Shown piece by piece: positions 1-11,086 of a DNA stretch of 64,000 bases (position 1 is the first letter of the stretch; the number at the start of each line of letters is the position of its first letter). This stretch comes from Anthostomella pinea. Taxonomy: Eukaryota > Ascomycota > Sordariomycetes > Xylariales > Xylariaceae. Position numbers and translations under genes: made by a program. Where the stretch lies: the NCBI GenBank assembly GCA_963556695.1, contig CAUWAG010000010.1, forward strand, positions 310,001-374,000, read 5' to 3'. The notes under the pieces were generated by a model. The model ran no database searches, was not told the DNA's origin, and saw only the letters and a program-made list of their open reading frames with translations.

Positions 1-2
1 GC

Positions 3-917
3 ATTATTGGCAAGGCGCCTACGCTAGCAGCCGCGTCTTACCGAATGAGACAAGGCAGACCGTTCAATCGACCGGCACAGGGCCTGTCGTACACGGGCAA
101 CTTCCTCTACCTGCTAGACCACCTGTCCGGCACCGAGTACCGGCCCCATCCCGTGCTTGAGAAGGCCCTCGACGCCCTTTTCATCATTCACGCGGACCAC
201 GAGGTGAACTGCTCGACCGCTACCGTTCTGCAGGTTGGCAGCTCTCTCGTGGACCCCTACTCCGTGGTCTCAGCCGGCTGCGCGGCATTGTACGGTCCAT
301 CGCACGGTGGCGCCTCCGAGAGCGCGATCCGCATGCTGATGGAGATCGGATCGCCGGAAAACGTGCCGGCATTCATGGCCCAGGTGGAGAAGCGCGAGCG
401 CGTGCTGGTCGGGTTCGGCCACCGCGTATACAAGAACGTCGACCCGCGGTCCACTGCCATCCGCGAGCTGGCCGAGCAGGTCTTCCAGGTTACGGGGCGG
501 AACAAGCTCCTGGACACTGCCACGACTCTCGCGGACTATGCCCGGAAGAGCGAGTTCATGCGCAGCCGTAACTTGTACCCCAACGTCGACTTCTACTCTG
601 GGTTGATCTACCAGGCTATGGGCTTCCCGCTTGACTTTTATCCCGTGCTTTTTGCTGTGCCGAGGTGTGTGGGCTGGCTGGCGCACTGGCGGCAAATGAT
701 GCTCAACCCGTCTGGCGTCAAGATCTGGAGGCCCCGGCAGCTGTATCTTGGTGAGGGTGAGCGGGAGTATGTCGAGGCGGACAAGCGCAAGGAGAAGGCG
801 AATGCTACCCCCTTTGATGCCCCTGTCGAGGTTCATCACGGCGGCGATAGCAAGAGGAACCGACTTGCTTCGTACAAGGATGCGGCAGGTCACACTCGGG
901 ATAGAGCCAAGCTCTGA
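3..917 (+). CDS. Citrate synthase, peroxisomal type, 3' part only
   Basis: The reading frame is open through the left edge, so only the last 304 codons or so are present. Citrate synthase condenses acetyl-CoA with oxaloacetate to give citrate. The visible fragment has the family's active-site landmarks in order: the HADHE histidine motif (counting from the ATG at 45, residues 49-53), the GPSHGGASE motif near residue 86, the FGHRVYK motif near 127 and the catalytic aspartate in PNVDFYSG near 182. The HADHEVN and SHGGA forms resemble the bacterial-like (type II) branch more than the mitochondrial enzyme. The protein ends in AKL, a canonical PTS1 signal, so I infer a peroxisomal enzyme. 2-Methylcitrate synthase or an alkylcitrate synthase of secondary metabolism is possible, because the N-terminal half is missing. 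Confidence 0.88.
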   Translation: MIGKAPTLAAASYRMRQGRPFNRPAQGLSYTGNFLYLLDHLSGTEYRPHPVLEKALDALFIIHADHEVNCSTATVLQVGSSLVDPYSVVSAGCAALYGPSHGGASESAIRMLMEIGSPENVPAFMAQVEKRERVLVGFGHRVYKNVDPRSTAIRELAEQVFQVTGRNKLLDTATTLADYARKSEFMRSRNLYPNVDFYSGLIYQAMGFPLDFYPVLFAVPRCVGWLAHWRQMMLNPSGVKIWRPRQLYLGEGEREYVEADKRKEKANATPFDAPVEVHHGGDSKRNRLASYKDAAGHTRDRAKL

Positions 918-1059
918 GCATGGTTCGTCCTATTCTAAATTGAAGCTCTATGTTGGTCAGAGCAGGTGTTTTGTATAAAGAGAATCCGCCTCATATCTTG
1001 AGGATGTAGGAATCCGTCCCTCTGGGGGTTGTCTTCATGAGAAAAACAGCGTTCTTAAC

Positions 1060-1275
1060 TGTCACGGCGAGCATACTGAGGAGCTGGGACATGGCCTGCA
1101 GCAAGCAGCTATTACTCTATTGACGAGAATATCAAGACTAGAGAGGAAAGGAAGAGAGAGAGAGAGAGATAGGTACAGTGGGAGGTTGCCCCTTTAAGGG
1201 GATCCTTTGGTCAGATCCTTCCCCTATTGGGAAGTATCCGCTTGTCGTGTGGGAAGGTCTGTGCAGGCCGTCACA
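1060..1275 (+). mobile_element. Solo LTR, copy 1 (216 bp)
   Basis: The element starts TGTCACGG and ends CCGTCACA, so it has the TG..CA ends of an LTR retrotransposon. It is flanked by a perfect 5-bp direct repeat TTAAC (1055-1059 and 1276-1280). It contains a GA-rich run, a CCCCTTTAAGGGG palindrome and no coding sequence. Three more copies lie at 18024-18235 (minus), 58553-58741 and 61756-61969. No internal retrotransposon sequence remains beside it, so it is a solo LTR left by LTR-LTR recombination. A short inverted-repeat element is the alternative, but the 5-bp duplication and TG..CA ends favour an LTR. Confidence 0.85.
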
Positions 1276-1479
1276 TTAACACTCGACTTTGTCTTTCTTG
1301 TTTCACTATAGAACTTCTCGGGTCTGGCTACGGGTTGATTGAGCTGCAATTCTTCCCTGCCACTAGATAAACCTCAGGGCGTGGGGGGTTTGAAAGGGAT
1401 AGCAGCAAGCCTTTCAGTGGGCTGTATCCATTTCGGCTGGAAGTGATAGCACACTAGATTCTGATTACATAAGCTAGTC

Positions 1480-2680
1480 CGACCTGCCAAGCTTTTTAAC
1501 GCGAACATTAATTCTAAGTCTCGAATTTATTTTAAACGAAGAAATTAATTTATGATTAATACGCGTTTTATTTTTAAATAAATATCTAGTTATGAAAACC
1601 TTTATAATAAGGGGTTTAAGCTTTAAAAGCCTCATAATTAGCGTTTTCAGGAAAAAAGAAAAAAAACTACAATCTTTTTAATATAAAAAAGCAGAGCAAC
1701 AGCTAGGTTTAAATATTAAACCTTAAAATAGTAATTAAATAACTTAAACAAATAGCTAGCGCGTTTAAATTATTCGATAATGTCATAGTACAGGACCATA
1801 TTATAGGGTCAAGAATAGAGTGTATTGGTTGCGTGATCTAACTTCGGTCCATAAAACGAATCTCAGTACTAAATACAGTGCAATCCTGAAAGACTGGCCC
1901 ATCTTTAGATCTAACTGTCAATGACTCCTTGTCTATCACCCCTGAAAGCCCCTGTATGGGGGCATTCCAGCCCTTAATAGAGGCTTTCTGCCCCTTTCTT
2001 CCTTTGACCAGCTATTATAGTCCATCTCAGCTGCCGCGCAGCTGGCGCCGCACCTGCACGACACCTGCACGGCACCTGTATGCTAACAGATAATGACAAA
2101 TATTTTCGAATTTTAAATATTTAAATATAACTTATTAACGGGGTAATAACGTAATATAACGGCATACTTTTGTCTTATACCTTATCACTAGCCTTATTAA
2201 TATTTTAATACCAAATTTTTTATTTAAAACTTATTTGAACTTTAATTTTATTTTAAAGTAAATAACATATAATAATAAATATATATTTATACGGTGTCAA
2301 GAATCTTGTACCGGTGCGAAATAAGAGTAGATTTCCTAGTTGCTTACTTGTTCTGGCTGTGGGTAAGGGGGCCTGATTTGCTATTAAATACACACTCAAA
2401 CCACAAAGCAAGGCCTATCCTTAGATTATCTAACAAAGCTCCTTCATCTAGCTGCTTCTATTGACCCCTTTGACCACCAAAGCCACCACAATTCTCACAT
2501 ACGGTATAGTTATTCAGCTTGAAAAGATAAACGCATATAAATAAATAACTATAATATTTTTAAAAAATAGATATAGACTCGAAAATCGCCTGTATCGTGA
2601 TAACTATGTTAGAGCTTAAATAGGTCGTTGCAACTACTTTCAATATACCTCTCCGCGCCGTAAGGTAGAGTTGAACTTTT
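1480..2680. repeat. AT-rich, RIP-like relic block
   Basis: Most of this stretch is strongly AT-rich with many TA steps and no usable frame on either strand, while the flanks have ordinary composition. A GC-richer island at about 1890-2090 interrupts it and includes short tandem copies of a CACCTGCACG-like unit. This is what mutated repeats look like in fungi with repeat-induced point mutation. The original element cannot be named. Confidence 0.55.
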
Positions 2681-3309
2681 AAAATTCGGTTTGAAGTTTG
2701 TTTCGGTCTGAATTCACAGGATGAGTCTGGCCGGAGGGTTTACTCCTAGCGGGTCAGGGGGTATGTCATCGGTGGCCCGAGCTCCTTGAATTAATGTGGG
2801 TAGCTCTCCCCGCCACTGCTAGATCGATGATCCACCAGCCGGAGCCAGCTCCAAAGGGGACTGGACCAGCTGGAATTGGAAGCTGTCCAGGTCGAAAGAA
2901 TGGACAAGTCCAGCCTTCCCTGCATCATGATGCCGTCATGGGCAATTCGGGTAATCGAGGATGGAAAACTCGACTTTCAATTGCCCTGTGAAATGTGAGC
3001 GGGAATGACTAACCCCATGAGTAAATATGCAGCTACATACGTCATTCAGGTACGTACCTAGATATTTGCTCGTGCCTGGCGTATCGTGTATGCCCCCCTC
3101 TGTCATGACGGAGCTTGCTTGTCTGCAGCTTGCTTTTCCCAGTGTCTTGCCTCTTTTTTCGTAACACACCTTGCCAACCTCTCATAATCCTCCCTGCACC
3201 TACGTACCCTTTTCTACTTGCACACTCCAGTTCATCGGGACAGTGGCATTGAGTATCTTCCATCTCCGACCTCATATTCCCCAATCCGTAACCGCACCAT
3301 CACCCCAAG

Positions 3310-4548
3310 ATGTATGCCGCACGAACAACCACCCGAGCCGCCATTCCGCGCGCTGCTCGCGCTGCCCGCGCTCCTCGCGTGCATAACCGATTCCAGTCCA
3401 CCACCTCTTCATCATCAAACACGAGCAATGCGGGACCCAGTAGCAATACGCACTTCGCTGCCGGCCTCGCTGGTGGTGTTGCTGGCGGCGCCCTCCTTTA
3501 CGGAATCTTCCTATTAACGCCGTCCGGCAAAATGCACCGAACCATCAACAAGGGAGCCACGGAGGCCAGCAAGAAATACTATGAGGCGACGAAGAAGCTG
3601 CAGGAGACGACGCCCGATGTTGACGGTGCCATGAAATACATCAAGGAGTTCTGCTACTCTTACGTCAGCTGGGTTCCGGGCGGACGCCAATACGTCGACA
3701 CCGTGTTCAAGGATGTCGATATCCTGAGAGAGAACCACCAAGACGAGGTTAACAAGATCATCAGCGATGCCTACAAGCAGATGCTGGACCTGTCCAAGTC
3801 CGGGTTGAGCATGGAGACCGCGTCCAAGGCCTACGACGTTCTCGCCGACATTTCGAAGAAGCTTGGTAGCCTTGCGGGTGACGCGTTAGACAGCATTCTG
3901 GACAATCATCCCCAATTGAAGCAAAAGTTTGGTGGAAGCATCGACCAGCTGAAGGAGATGGGTGACCAGTATGGACCGGAAGCGAAGAAGCAGGTCGACG
4001 AGACATGGCAACAAGTCAAGGACGTGATGGGTGGTGGACTGAGCGCCGCCAACCTGGACAAGGCACGGCGCTTGATCGAGGAGAAGGTCGAGCAAGTAAA
4101 GAAGCTTGGCGACGAGGCCTGGAAGAAGGGATTGGAGCAAGCGAAACCGTACTTGGACAAGAACCCTAAGGTCAAGGAACTGGTCGAGAACAACGCCGAT
4201 GCCCTGAAGCAAGGCAACGCGAAGGAGCTGTTCGATAAGGCGAAGGATGCCGTCAACTCGGGCAACATGGGCGGCTTCGAGGACTACGTTAACAACGCCG
4301 TCGAGAAGGCCAAGAAGAAGGGCTCCCAGACTTCAAGCAGCTTCGGCCTTGACCAATACTTCAACATGATCCCCAATGGATCCGAGATCCTCGGCAAGGT
4401 GAACCAGCTGAGAGAGGTAGCCGAGAAGCACAAGGACGAGGGCGAGAAGCTGCTCAAGGAGACAATGGATGAGCTGAAGCAGGTTCTTGAGAAGAAGTCC
4501 AAGAAAGCCGAGGAGATTGCCGACAAGGCCAAGAAGGATGCCAAATAA
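3310..4548 (+). CDS. Mitochondrial, single-pass, helical LEA/apolipoprotein-like protein
   Basis: Intronless, 412 residues. Residues 1-30 are rich in Arg and Ala and lack acids, like a mitochondrial presequence. A Gly/Ala-rich hydrophobic segment at about 49-69 is a likely inner-membrane anchor. From about residue 75 to the end the chain is highly charged and predicted helical, with Lys/Glu/Ala-rich amphipathic repeats such as KKLGDEAWKKGLEQAKPYL, and it ends in a KKAEEIADKAKKDAK tail. This resembles LEA or apolipoprotein-like helices; MICOS-like architecture is another reading. I do not recognise a named family. A conserved mitochondrial structural protein is an inference from the targeting signal and anchor. 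The ATG at 3310 is the first in frame and begins the presequence. Confidence 0.8.
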   Translation: MYAARTTTRAAIPRAARAARAPRVHNRFQSTTSSSSNTSNAGPSSNTHFAAGLAGGVAGGALLYGIFLLTPSGKMHRTINKGATEASKKYYEATKKLQETTPDVDGAMKYIKEFCYSYVSWVPGGRQYVDTVFKDVDILRENHQDEVNKIISDAYKQMLDLSKSGLSMETASKAYDVLADISKKLGSLAGDALDSILDNHPQLKQKFGGSIDQLKEMGDQYGPEAKKQVDETWQQVKDVMGGGLSAANLDKARRLIEEKVEQVKKLGDEAWKKGLEQAKPYLDKNPKVKELVENNADALKQGNAKELFDKAKDAVNSGNMGGFEDYVNNAVEKAKKKGSQTSSSFGLDQYFNMIPNGSEILGKVNQLREVAEKHKDEGEKLLKETMDELKQVLEKKSKKAEEIADKAKKDAK

Positions 4549-4908
4549 GGTGGTTCTCGGCTCGGTTCAGTGACGGTTTACGCACATTAAAGCGACCCGA
4601 AACACTCAGAGATAGACCACGCTGTAATGTGTAGTACTGTATGATGTACCGAATACCCTTCCAACGGAACAGAATGTGTCCTCCAGTATCTTTGTGAAAT
4701 ATATAATGATGACGATGTCGGGCGGTCATCGCTGCCTGAACTGTGTCTCTTGTTCGATGATCCCTCACATTGGAAGTAGAACTGAATTCCTGGCCCTCTC
4801 ACCAGAGGTGCGAATCACATGTGGAGTCCATGTCGCTGTCATTCTTTTCTTCTCATGTACGACTTGCTCTTCTCGGGAGTTTCGCTACATATGGTCATAT
4901 GCCCGTGC

Positions 4909-6222
4909 TCATGACCCAGACCAGCAACCACTGTCAAGCCTCCCCATCACTGAAGTCCCCGGCGTAAACACCACCTCACCATCACTCTCCTCATCACTAC
5001 CGCCGGGAGTAAAGAACACCTCATCCTCACACTCCAACATCAAAGGCAGCGTCCGCCCCCTCCCCACCTGCGTCTTAACCTCCAAAACCCCCTTCCCCTC
5101 CCCAAACAGCTCATCCAGCGTCCCCTTCATCCACCAACACCCTACCGACCTCAGTCTAATCCTGTACTCCGTCCCAGGCACCACCCTCTGCACCGGCAAG
5201 CCGCCCAACCGCACGACCTCCTCCCCCGGGCTCAGCGTCAGGAACTGCGAGCGCCGCCGGGGGGCGTTGCCACTAGTGAGGATGCAGGTCCAGGACTCGC
5301 GGATTAGATCTTCGGCGGTGGTGGTGTTGACGATGCTAAAGTTGCGCAGGTTGAGGGGTCCCGGGGCGAGGATGCGGGGGTAGGGGTTTGGGGGTGTGAG
5401 GGGTGGGGAGAGGTAGGGTTGGTGGAGGTGGGTTTGGAGGGTTAGGGGGAAGGGGTGCGGGTTTTTGATGGTGAGTTTTAGGGATGGGGTTGGTATTGGT
5501 GTTGGGCTTGCTGTTGTTGATGCGGTTGGTGGTGATGATGGAGTTGCCTTTGACTGCTGTGAGGATATAGGGTCCAATTCAGTTCCAGTGAGTGAGAGTC
5601 TGATATCCAGCTTCGGCGGCAAAGCGACGTAGGGAACCACCCTGAACCTCCGCGAGCATACCCGGCCAGCCATCATCGTGGCGGGCTCGCCGGGTGGGAG
5701 ACGTGCTGGTATGCCATCCGGGAACAGGCTCTCTGGTGAGCCCCAGCTCCACCATTGCACGCCCAGGTTCTTGTCTCGGAACTCGAGTCGGTATTGATGA
5801 CCTACCTCTACCACGTCTCGTAGACAAGCAGCGGCATCGAGAGCAACCGATAGCAGCGTGCCCCTTGGTTTGCTGAAGTCTATGGGCAGTGTGATGAACG
5901 AGTCCTCGGAGACGCGGGACATATCCACCTGAGGGCCTTCCCCTGTTATCTCTTGATCTTGGGCGGCAAGTCTGACTCTCACACCCCGGGTCTCGTCTGT
6001 CAGTTGTATGAGATCCTTTCTCAGGGCAGCCCGGAGGTAGAAGATGGAACCGGTCCTTAGGATGGTCAGGTGGCGTGCATCGAGCCTGGTCTCCAAGAGC
6101 TTGTTCTTTCTTATGTTGAGGAATATCTCGAAGGGCGCGTTGCCGGACAGGTCGAATATTGGCCCGTTGAAATTGGCCTGCATGTCGACTGACAGGGTGA
6201 AGGCTTCATTACTGCTGCTCAT
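4909..6222 (-). CDS. Conserved-looking hypothetical protein, beta-rich, about 437 aa
   Basis: Intronless frame on the minus strand. The frame runs upstream to 6282, but that codon is GTG, so the first ATG (MSSSNEAF, 6222) is taken as the start. The N-terminal half reads as alternating beta-type sequence. A low-complexity Pro/Thr/Ser linker (about residues 225-255) separates it from a second similar part with an RNFSIVNTT segment. No signal peptide or membrane segment is visible. The two beta-rich halves could be immunoglobulin-like or arrestin-like folds, but I see no diagnostic motif. The C-terminus is acidic, with a DEESDGEV stretch. It is tail-to-tail with the gene ending at 4548, about 360 bp apart. 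Function unknown. Confidence 0.7.
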   Translation of the reverse strand: MSSSNEAFTLSVDMQANFNGPIFDLSGNAPFEIFLNIRKNKLLETRLDARHLTILRTGSIFYLRAALRKDLIQLTDETRGVRVRLAAQDQEITGEGPQVDMSRVSEDSFITLPIDFSKPRGTLLSVALDAAACLRDVVEVGHQYRLEFRDKNLGVQWWSWGSPESLFPDGIPARLPPGEPATMMAGRVCSRRFRVVPYVALPPKLDIRLSLTGTELDPISSQQSKATPSSPPTASTTASPTPIPTPSLKLTIKNPHPFPLTLQTHLHQPYLSPPLTPPNPYPRILAPGPLNLRNFSIVNTTTAEDLIRESWTCILTSGNAPRRRSQFLTLSPGEEVVRLGGLPVQRVVPGTEYRIRLRSVGCWWMKGTLDELFGEGKGVLEVKTQVGRGRTLPLMLECEDEVFFTPGGSDEESDGEVVFTPGTSVMGRLDSGCWSGS

Positions 6223-6969
6223 GTCTGGACCCTGATAAAGAAAGATGATGTGGTAGTTGTGAATGAAGACCTTGGTCGACACCTTCCAGGGGATGAGGTT
6301 TGAGTATTATACTCTTACCGACAGACGTCGACCACCCGCTCAAGAAGAGGTATATCTGAAAGTAGACTTGTGACCAATGACTACTGACGCCACAAGGTAT
6401 GAGGGTTACCATAGTGCGGTAACCAGTAATTAGAGTAGTCTCCAATATGAATCATAAAATACTTCCTACGTTTTTACCGGACCATATGACTGACCATAAT
6501 CGAATACATAAGAAGGGGGCTTGACGCCAAGGACGACGATTCGACGCGGGGCCGATCCGACCCACAGAATGGGGCCCTAACGGGGGAGGTGGACCATGCC
6601 GCCGGGGATTATTAGCGGGGCTACATTAGTTGGTGCGAACTCTATCGATAACGATATCGGCGGGGACGAAACAGTCATCGATCCAACCTCGGAATTGACC
6701 CTCGCCAGACTCCCCGGGTTACTCCTTTCCATCTATGACTCGACGTTGAGAGCAGTCATCCAACACAACACTACTTGAATTTTCCCTAGAGATATACTTT
6801 GTGCGCAGCTTTTAAAATAACAATATACCAATTCTACCAATGCCCACTTTCTTCACCCTCGCATGATCCCGTCTCAGTAACCACGTCGCACAGAGTTAGA
6901 TAGCAGCCTCAATGATCACCCGAATACACCGGTATTAACGCGCCTGTTGCGAATCGACAATCTGCAAAC
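6223..6969. other. Head-to-head intergenic region
   Basis: About 750 bp lie between the divergent starts at 6222 (minus) and 6970 (plus). It presumably contains both promoters. I see no coding sequence, and no obvious TATA element that decides a start. Confidence 0.5.
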
Positions 6970-9064
6970 ATGACAGGAAAAGGCGGCGGCAAACAAGGCC
7001 CGCATGAGCGGCGGAGAGGCGAAGCTGTAACGATACCCTATTATCACAACCATGCGCCGTCGCATACTGACCCATCGACTTCCTAGGCGCTAGGCGAGTT
7101 CGCCGAATTCGTCGAGCAGCAGCAAGCATTGAGATATCCCCGCGCAAAGCCTACTGCTGCGGCTGCCGAACACCACGAGGAACTTGACGTCCTCGATTCT
7201 CTGGACTTCAACGACTCCGAACCCCAGATACCCCTGCGCGAGCTGCTCTTGTCTCCCGCCGACGACGAAGCTACTTTGGTCAAGCTTGCCAAATACATCG
7301 ACGAACGACTCGAGGAGGGACATGGCGAAGCCGTCATCGAGATTGGATACGAGAACAATGGAGACTCGATGCGCCTCACTCGCGCCGAGTGGGACACTGC
7401 ATTGGCGAGATTGAAGGAAACCGCAAAGAAGTCCCGCGCCGACTGCAATGTCCTACTCACCAAGAACGTGGGAGGCGATGCTGAAGCCGAATCCAGCGCC
7501 GCGGGCGGCGAAAGCAAAGACACTGACTGCACTGGCAAGATCCTGTTGCGTCGCGCACCTTCGAGCGTTGAGGAAGTTATTGAGACTCGAATAGCCGTGG
7601 TCGGCAATGGTGAGTCATCGCAGTACGGTATTGCACCAAGGCTATGATACTAAGAGTGTGTGAAGTCGATGCTGGCAAGAGTTCCATGCTGGGTGTGCTA
7701 GTGAAAGGCGACCTTGACGACGGCCGAGGCAAGGCACGTGTCAACCTCTTCCGCCACAAGCACGAGCTTGAAACTGGACGAACCAGCTCTGTGGGTATGG
7801 AGATCATGGGGTTCGACACCATGGGAAATGTCATCACTTCAGACACTCCCGGCAGTATGTTACACTGTGTATCGGAAGGTTGCCATGCAAGCCGGACTAA
7901 CACACCGCAGGGAAACTGTCGTGGGAAGAAATCGGCAAACGAAGCGCAAAAGTCATCACCTTCACCGATTTAGCTGGCCACGAACGATACCTGAGAACTA
8001 CCGTGTTCGGTCTCCTGTCTAGCAGTCCGAACTATTGCCTCCTAATGGTTGCCGCCAATAATGGGCTTATCGGAATGAGTAAAGAGCATCTCGGTATTGC
8101 CGTGGCACTTAATGTGCCCATCATGGTTGTCGTTACCAAAATCGACATCTGCCCTCCCAACATCTTGGAACAGACGATACAGCAGATCACTAAGATCCTC
8201 AAGTCGCCTGGTGCAAGGAAAATGCCGGTGTTCATCAACAACCGCGAGGAGTGTATCAACACGGCAACGCAGTTCGTGAGTCCGCGGATATGTCCTGTCT
8301 TTCAGGTGTCCAACGTCACTGGGAAGAATTTGGATCTTGTTCGGACTTTCCTGAATATCCTTCCGCACCATGGTCGTTATGATTCAGACGCACCGTTCGA
8401 GTTCCAGGTCAATGACACCTTCTCTGTTCCGTTTGTTGGTACAGTTGTCAGCGGGATAGTCAAGTCCGGCTTGGTTCATGCGGGCGATAACGTACTCATT
8501 GGACCCAATTCCAACGGCGAGTTTACTCCGACGAACATTCGATCGGTCGAGAGGAAACGCATCTCCGTTCCTGCTGCATCTGCTGGACAGTCAGCCAGTT
8601 TTGCCCTGAGAAAAGTACGGCGAAAAGACGTGAGGAAAGGCATGGTCGTGCTACCGAAAGTGGAGGGTGAACCGCTACCGAAGGTGCACAAGGAATTCGT
8701 GGCTGAGGTCCTGATTCTGTCGCATGCTACGACCATCAAGGCCAAATACCAGGCGATGCTCCATGTGGGACCTGTCTCTCAGACTTGCGCCATTATCGAC
8801 ATCGACCGTCCGTTCATTCGAACGGGCGATCGCGCAACTGTCGCCTTTCAGTTCATCCAGCGCCCGGAATACTTGGCTCCGGGTGACCGGTTACTATTCC
8901 GCGAGGGACGTACCAAAGGTTTGGGGATAGTCAAGTCTGTTGGCTATGACCCCAAGCAGCCATTGATGTCGCATCAACCAGATGGCACTTCGTCCCAAGG
9001 CCCCGATGAGACCAAGGGCTCGGCCGACATCAAGACCCCGTCCGGAGTTAGGGTCGGGGCCTAG
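6970..9064 (+). CDS. GTP-binding protein of the GTPBP1/GTPBP2 (elongation-factor-like) family
   Basis: Proposed exons 6970-7026, 7087-7609, 7666-7854 and 7911-9064 give 640 residues. The introns are 60, 56 and 56 bp. The P-loop GNVDAGKSS (about residues 192-200) is created by joining exons 2 and 3. The segment that follows ([13 protein letters not shown]) is the switch region typical of GTPBP1. DLAGHERY (about 276-283) is G3 and TKID (332-335) is G4. The C-terminal part has EF-Tu-like beta-barrel domains. GTPBP1-family proteins are translational GTPases linked to mRNA turnover and ribosome rescue; a cytosolic role here is inferred. Exon 1 is the least certain: the frame carries a TAG at 7084-7086, so an intron must remove it. 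A later start inside exon 2 is the alternative. Confidence 0.88.
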
Positions 9065-11015
9065 GTAGTTGTCCGTTTGTGCGTCGTCACATCGCACCTG
9101 GCCTCTCATTTACGACTATGCTGGCGCATGAAGTTTCAAGAATACTAAACCACGACGCATCGGGACAATGCTGCCATAGTGGCGTTCTCTCCTCGTTTCT
9201 TTCTGCATGGTAGGGACTCATCGAGATGGAGTTAAGGCGTTCTTGACATCGGGATTTCAGAGTACGATTGCTTCCCACGGTTTCGAAGGACGTGGAATCT
9301 CGCTTCGCATACCCCCACATCGAGACTCATGCGTTCTAGCATGTCTTGCACATTCTTTCCTGTACCATACTTTCTCAACCATTAATAACAGCGTTGTATA
9401 TTGGTAGAGAGTCTCTAACTTCGAGCTGTGCTCGTATCCACATTCGCATCGAGATCACCCTTTAGTTTGGATGAATGGTTGGAACATGCCTCCCTTCGAC
9501 ACAGTGAGACCTACTTGTGGTAGTTGCATGACCTCGGCCACATGCGGCGGAACGACTGCCCGCCTGACAACCCGTATCTCCAGTGGATACTAGGCTTTAT
9601 ACAGGATTTATCCACACACCGCATGTTCTAGAGTCGAGTCTACATGTCGACGGCATTGAAAGTAGTAGTGTGAACAGCCGGGATCGGTAGCTCCCTTGAA
9701 CACTGTGTATTCAGCAGGAAACATACCTTCCCTCCACATGGGGCCGCGATAGTACTTTCAGTGCTGGCGACCTGTATTCATAAATCACGAGTGTCGAGTG
9801 TGACATTCGGGTAGACTTCCCCGGTCTTTCCTTAGTGGGCGCAGATCCCCCGGACGCGAGAATCTGACTGCCGATCGACGGAACACGGAACGGGCGCAGC
9901 GGCAATACCAATGCCAAGGTCGTGAATTGTAATAGGAACTTATTACCAAAAGGGTGAAATCGTGAAAGACGTCGAGCCCACGAACTTATTTTATGCACGG
10001 GAGCGCTCCTCGCCGATGCACGTACGAGCATGTATACGACCTGCATGTAGCCTATAGCCTTACATAAGTTCACGCGTTAACGTCATCCGGGCTACGCAAC
10101 TGCCGGCGCTACTTACATGCACACATCACACGTCTACGGCAGCGGCCACGCCCGTTCTCTGGCGGTCAGGTTTTGACACTTTTGACTTATGCATGCGAGA
10201 AAGGGCGCGGGACCAACCGGATGGTCGGATGGTCGGAGGACAATGTCAGATATATATACCCCCTTATGGTTCGGCTAGGCATTCCACACGGACGCGAGAT
10301 ACCGAACCCCCAGCCTGGGTTGCCCGCGGTCGAAACCTGCTGACGCCCCTCGCGTTCGGTCGCCCCCCGTGACGCCAAGTGCGCTAGAAGCATGCCAGAG
10401 CATTGGCGTCGACTGTTGCTGACATCTATAACCAAATCTTCGACACGGTTAGGAAGGTTAGAAGTTAGTGGTTAGGGATAGCCAAGCGTCTGAGGGGCGG
10501 TGCGAGCCCTTTATATTTGGAACATTCTGTCGACAGCGCCGTGGAAGTGGCGGTGATGGTGATGGTGGTGATGGCCCCTGCTATCCATACTAAGTAAGGG
10601 ACGATGATAGTGTGGGGGAGGCGAGGGGCGAAGGAGGTTTTGACCGCGGGCAACCCAGGCATGTTCCAGGCTCACGCCTGTGCCCATGGACGGTGACGGG
10701 TCAGTCGTAGACACCGCATCAAGCGCCATGCAGTCTGGAATTTGTCTGGCTCGATGGGCACCAAGCAAATGTGCGGACTGTCCGGGACTTTTCGCGGATA
10801 GAATCCGCGGATTTATAATCCCCACAACACTGGATACAGGGGTGATCCCCCGAACCGTTGCCCTACTCATGACCCTTTCTTTTTCTCGACTGCCGGTACT
10901 ACTGTAGGACCGGTACAGTCAACAGAGGGGCATGATGATATAACATGGTTATTCTCCGTCACTCTGTTTGAACGTCTCCTCACTTACATCTCTCCAACAG
11001 AGTACTTACCATTAG
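9065..11015. other. Intergenic region, nothing coding seen
   Basis: Nearly 2 kb without a supportable gene. Frames on both strands are short and lack codon or motif support. A GATGGTGAT-type microsatellite lies at about 10548-10572. The right end is the promoter region of the P450 gene. Confidence 0.5.
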
Positions 11016-11023
11016 TATAAATA
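11016..11023 (+). promoter_or_regulatory. TATA box of the P450 gene
   Basis: TATAAATA lies 71 bp upstream of the ATG at 11087, in an otherwise pyrimidine-rich leader. Position and sequence fit a fungal TATA element. Confidence 0.55.
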
Positions 11024-11086
11024 AAAAATTCATCGTCACTCTCATCGTCCTCTAACGCCAAAACTCCAAGCTAGGTCATCGTCGTC

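Larger units (their letters stand above)
918..3309. other. Gene-free, repeat-bearing intergenic block
   Basis: No convincing coding region is seen over about 2.4 kb. The stretch holds the 3' region of the citrate synthase gene, one solo LTR (1060-1275), an AT-rich block (about 1480-2680) and then normal-composition sequence that serves as the upstream region of the gene starting at 3310. Open frames here are short and without recognisable protein character. Confidence 0.7.

Noticed and set aside
10511..10907. Overlapping frames over a GATGGTGAT microsatellite
   Set aside because: Histidine and aspartate runs come from the repeat; nothing protein-like remains outside it.
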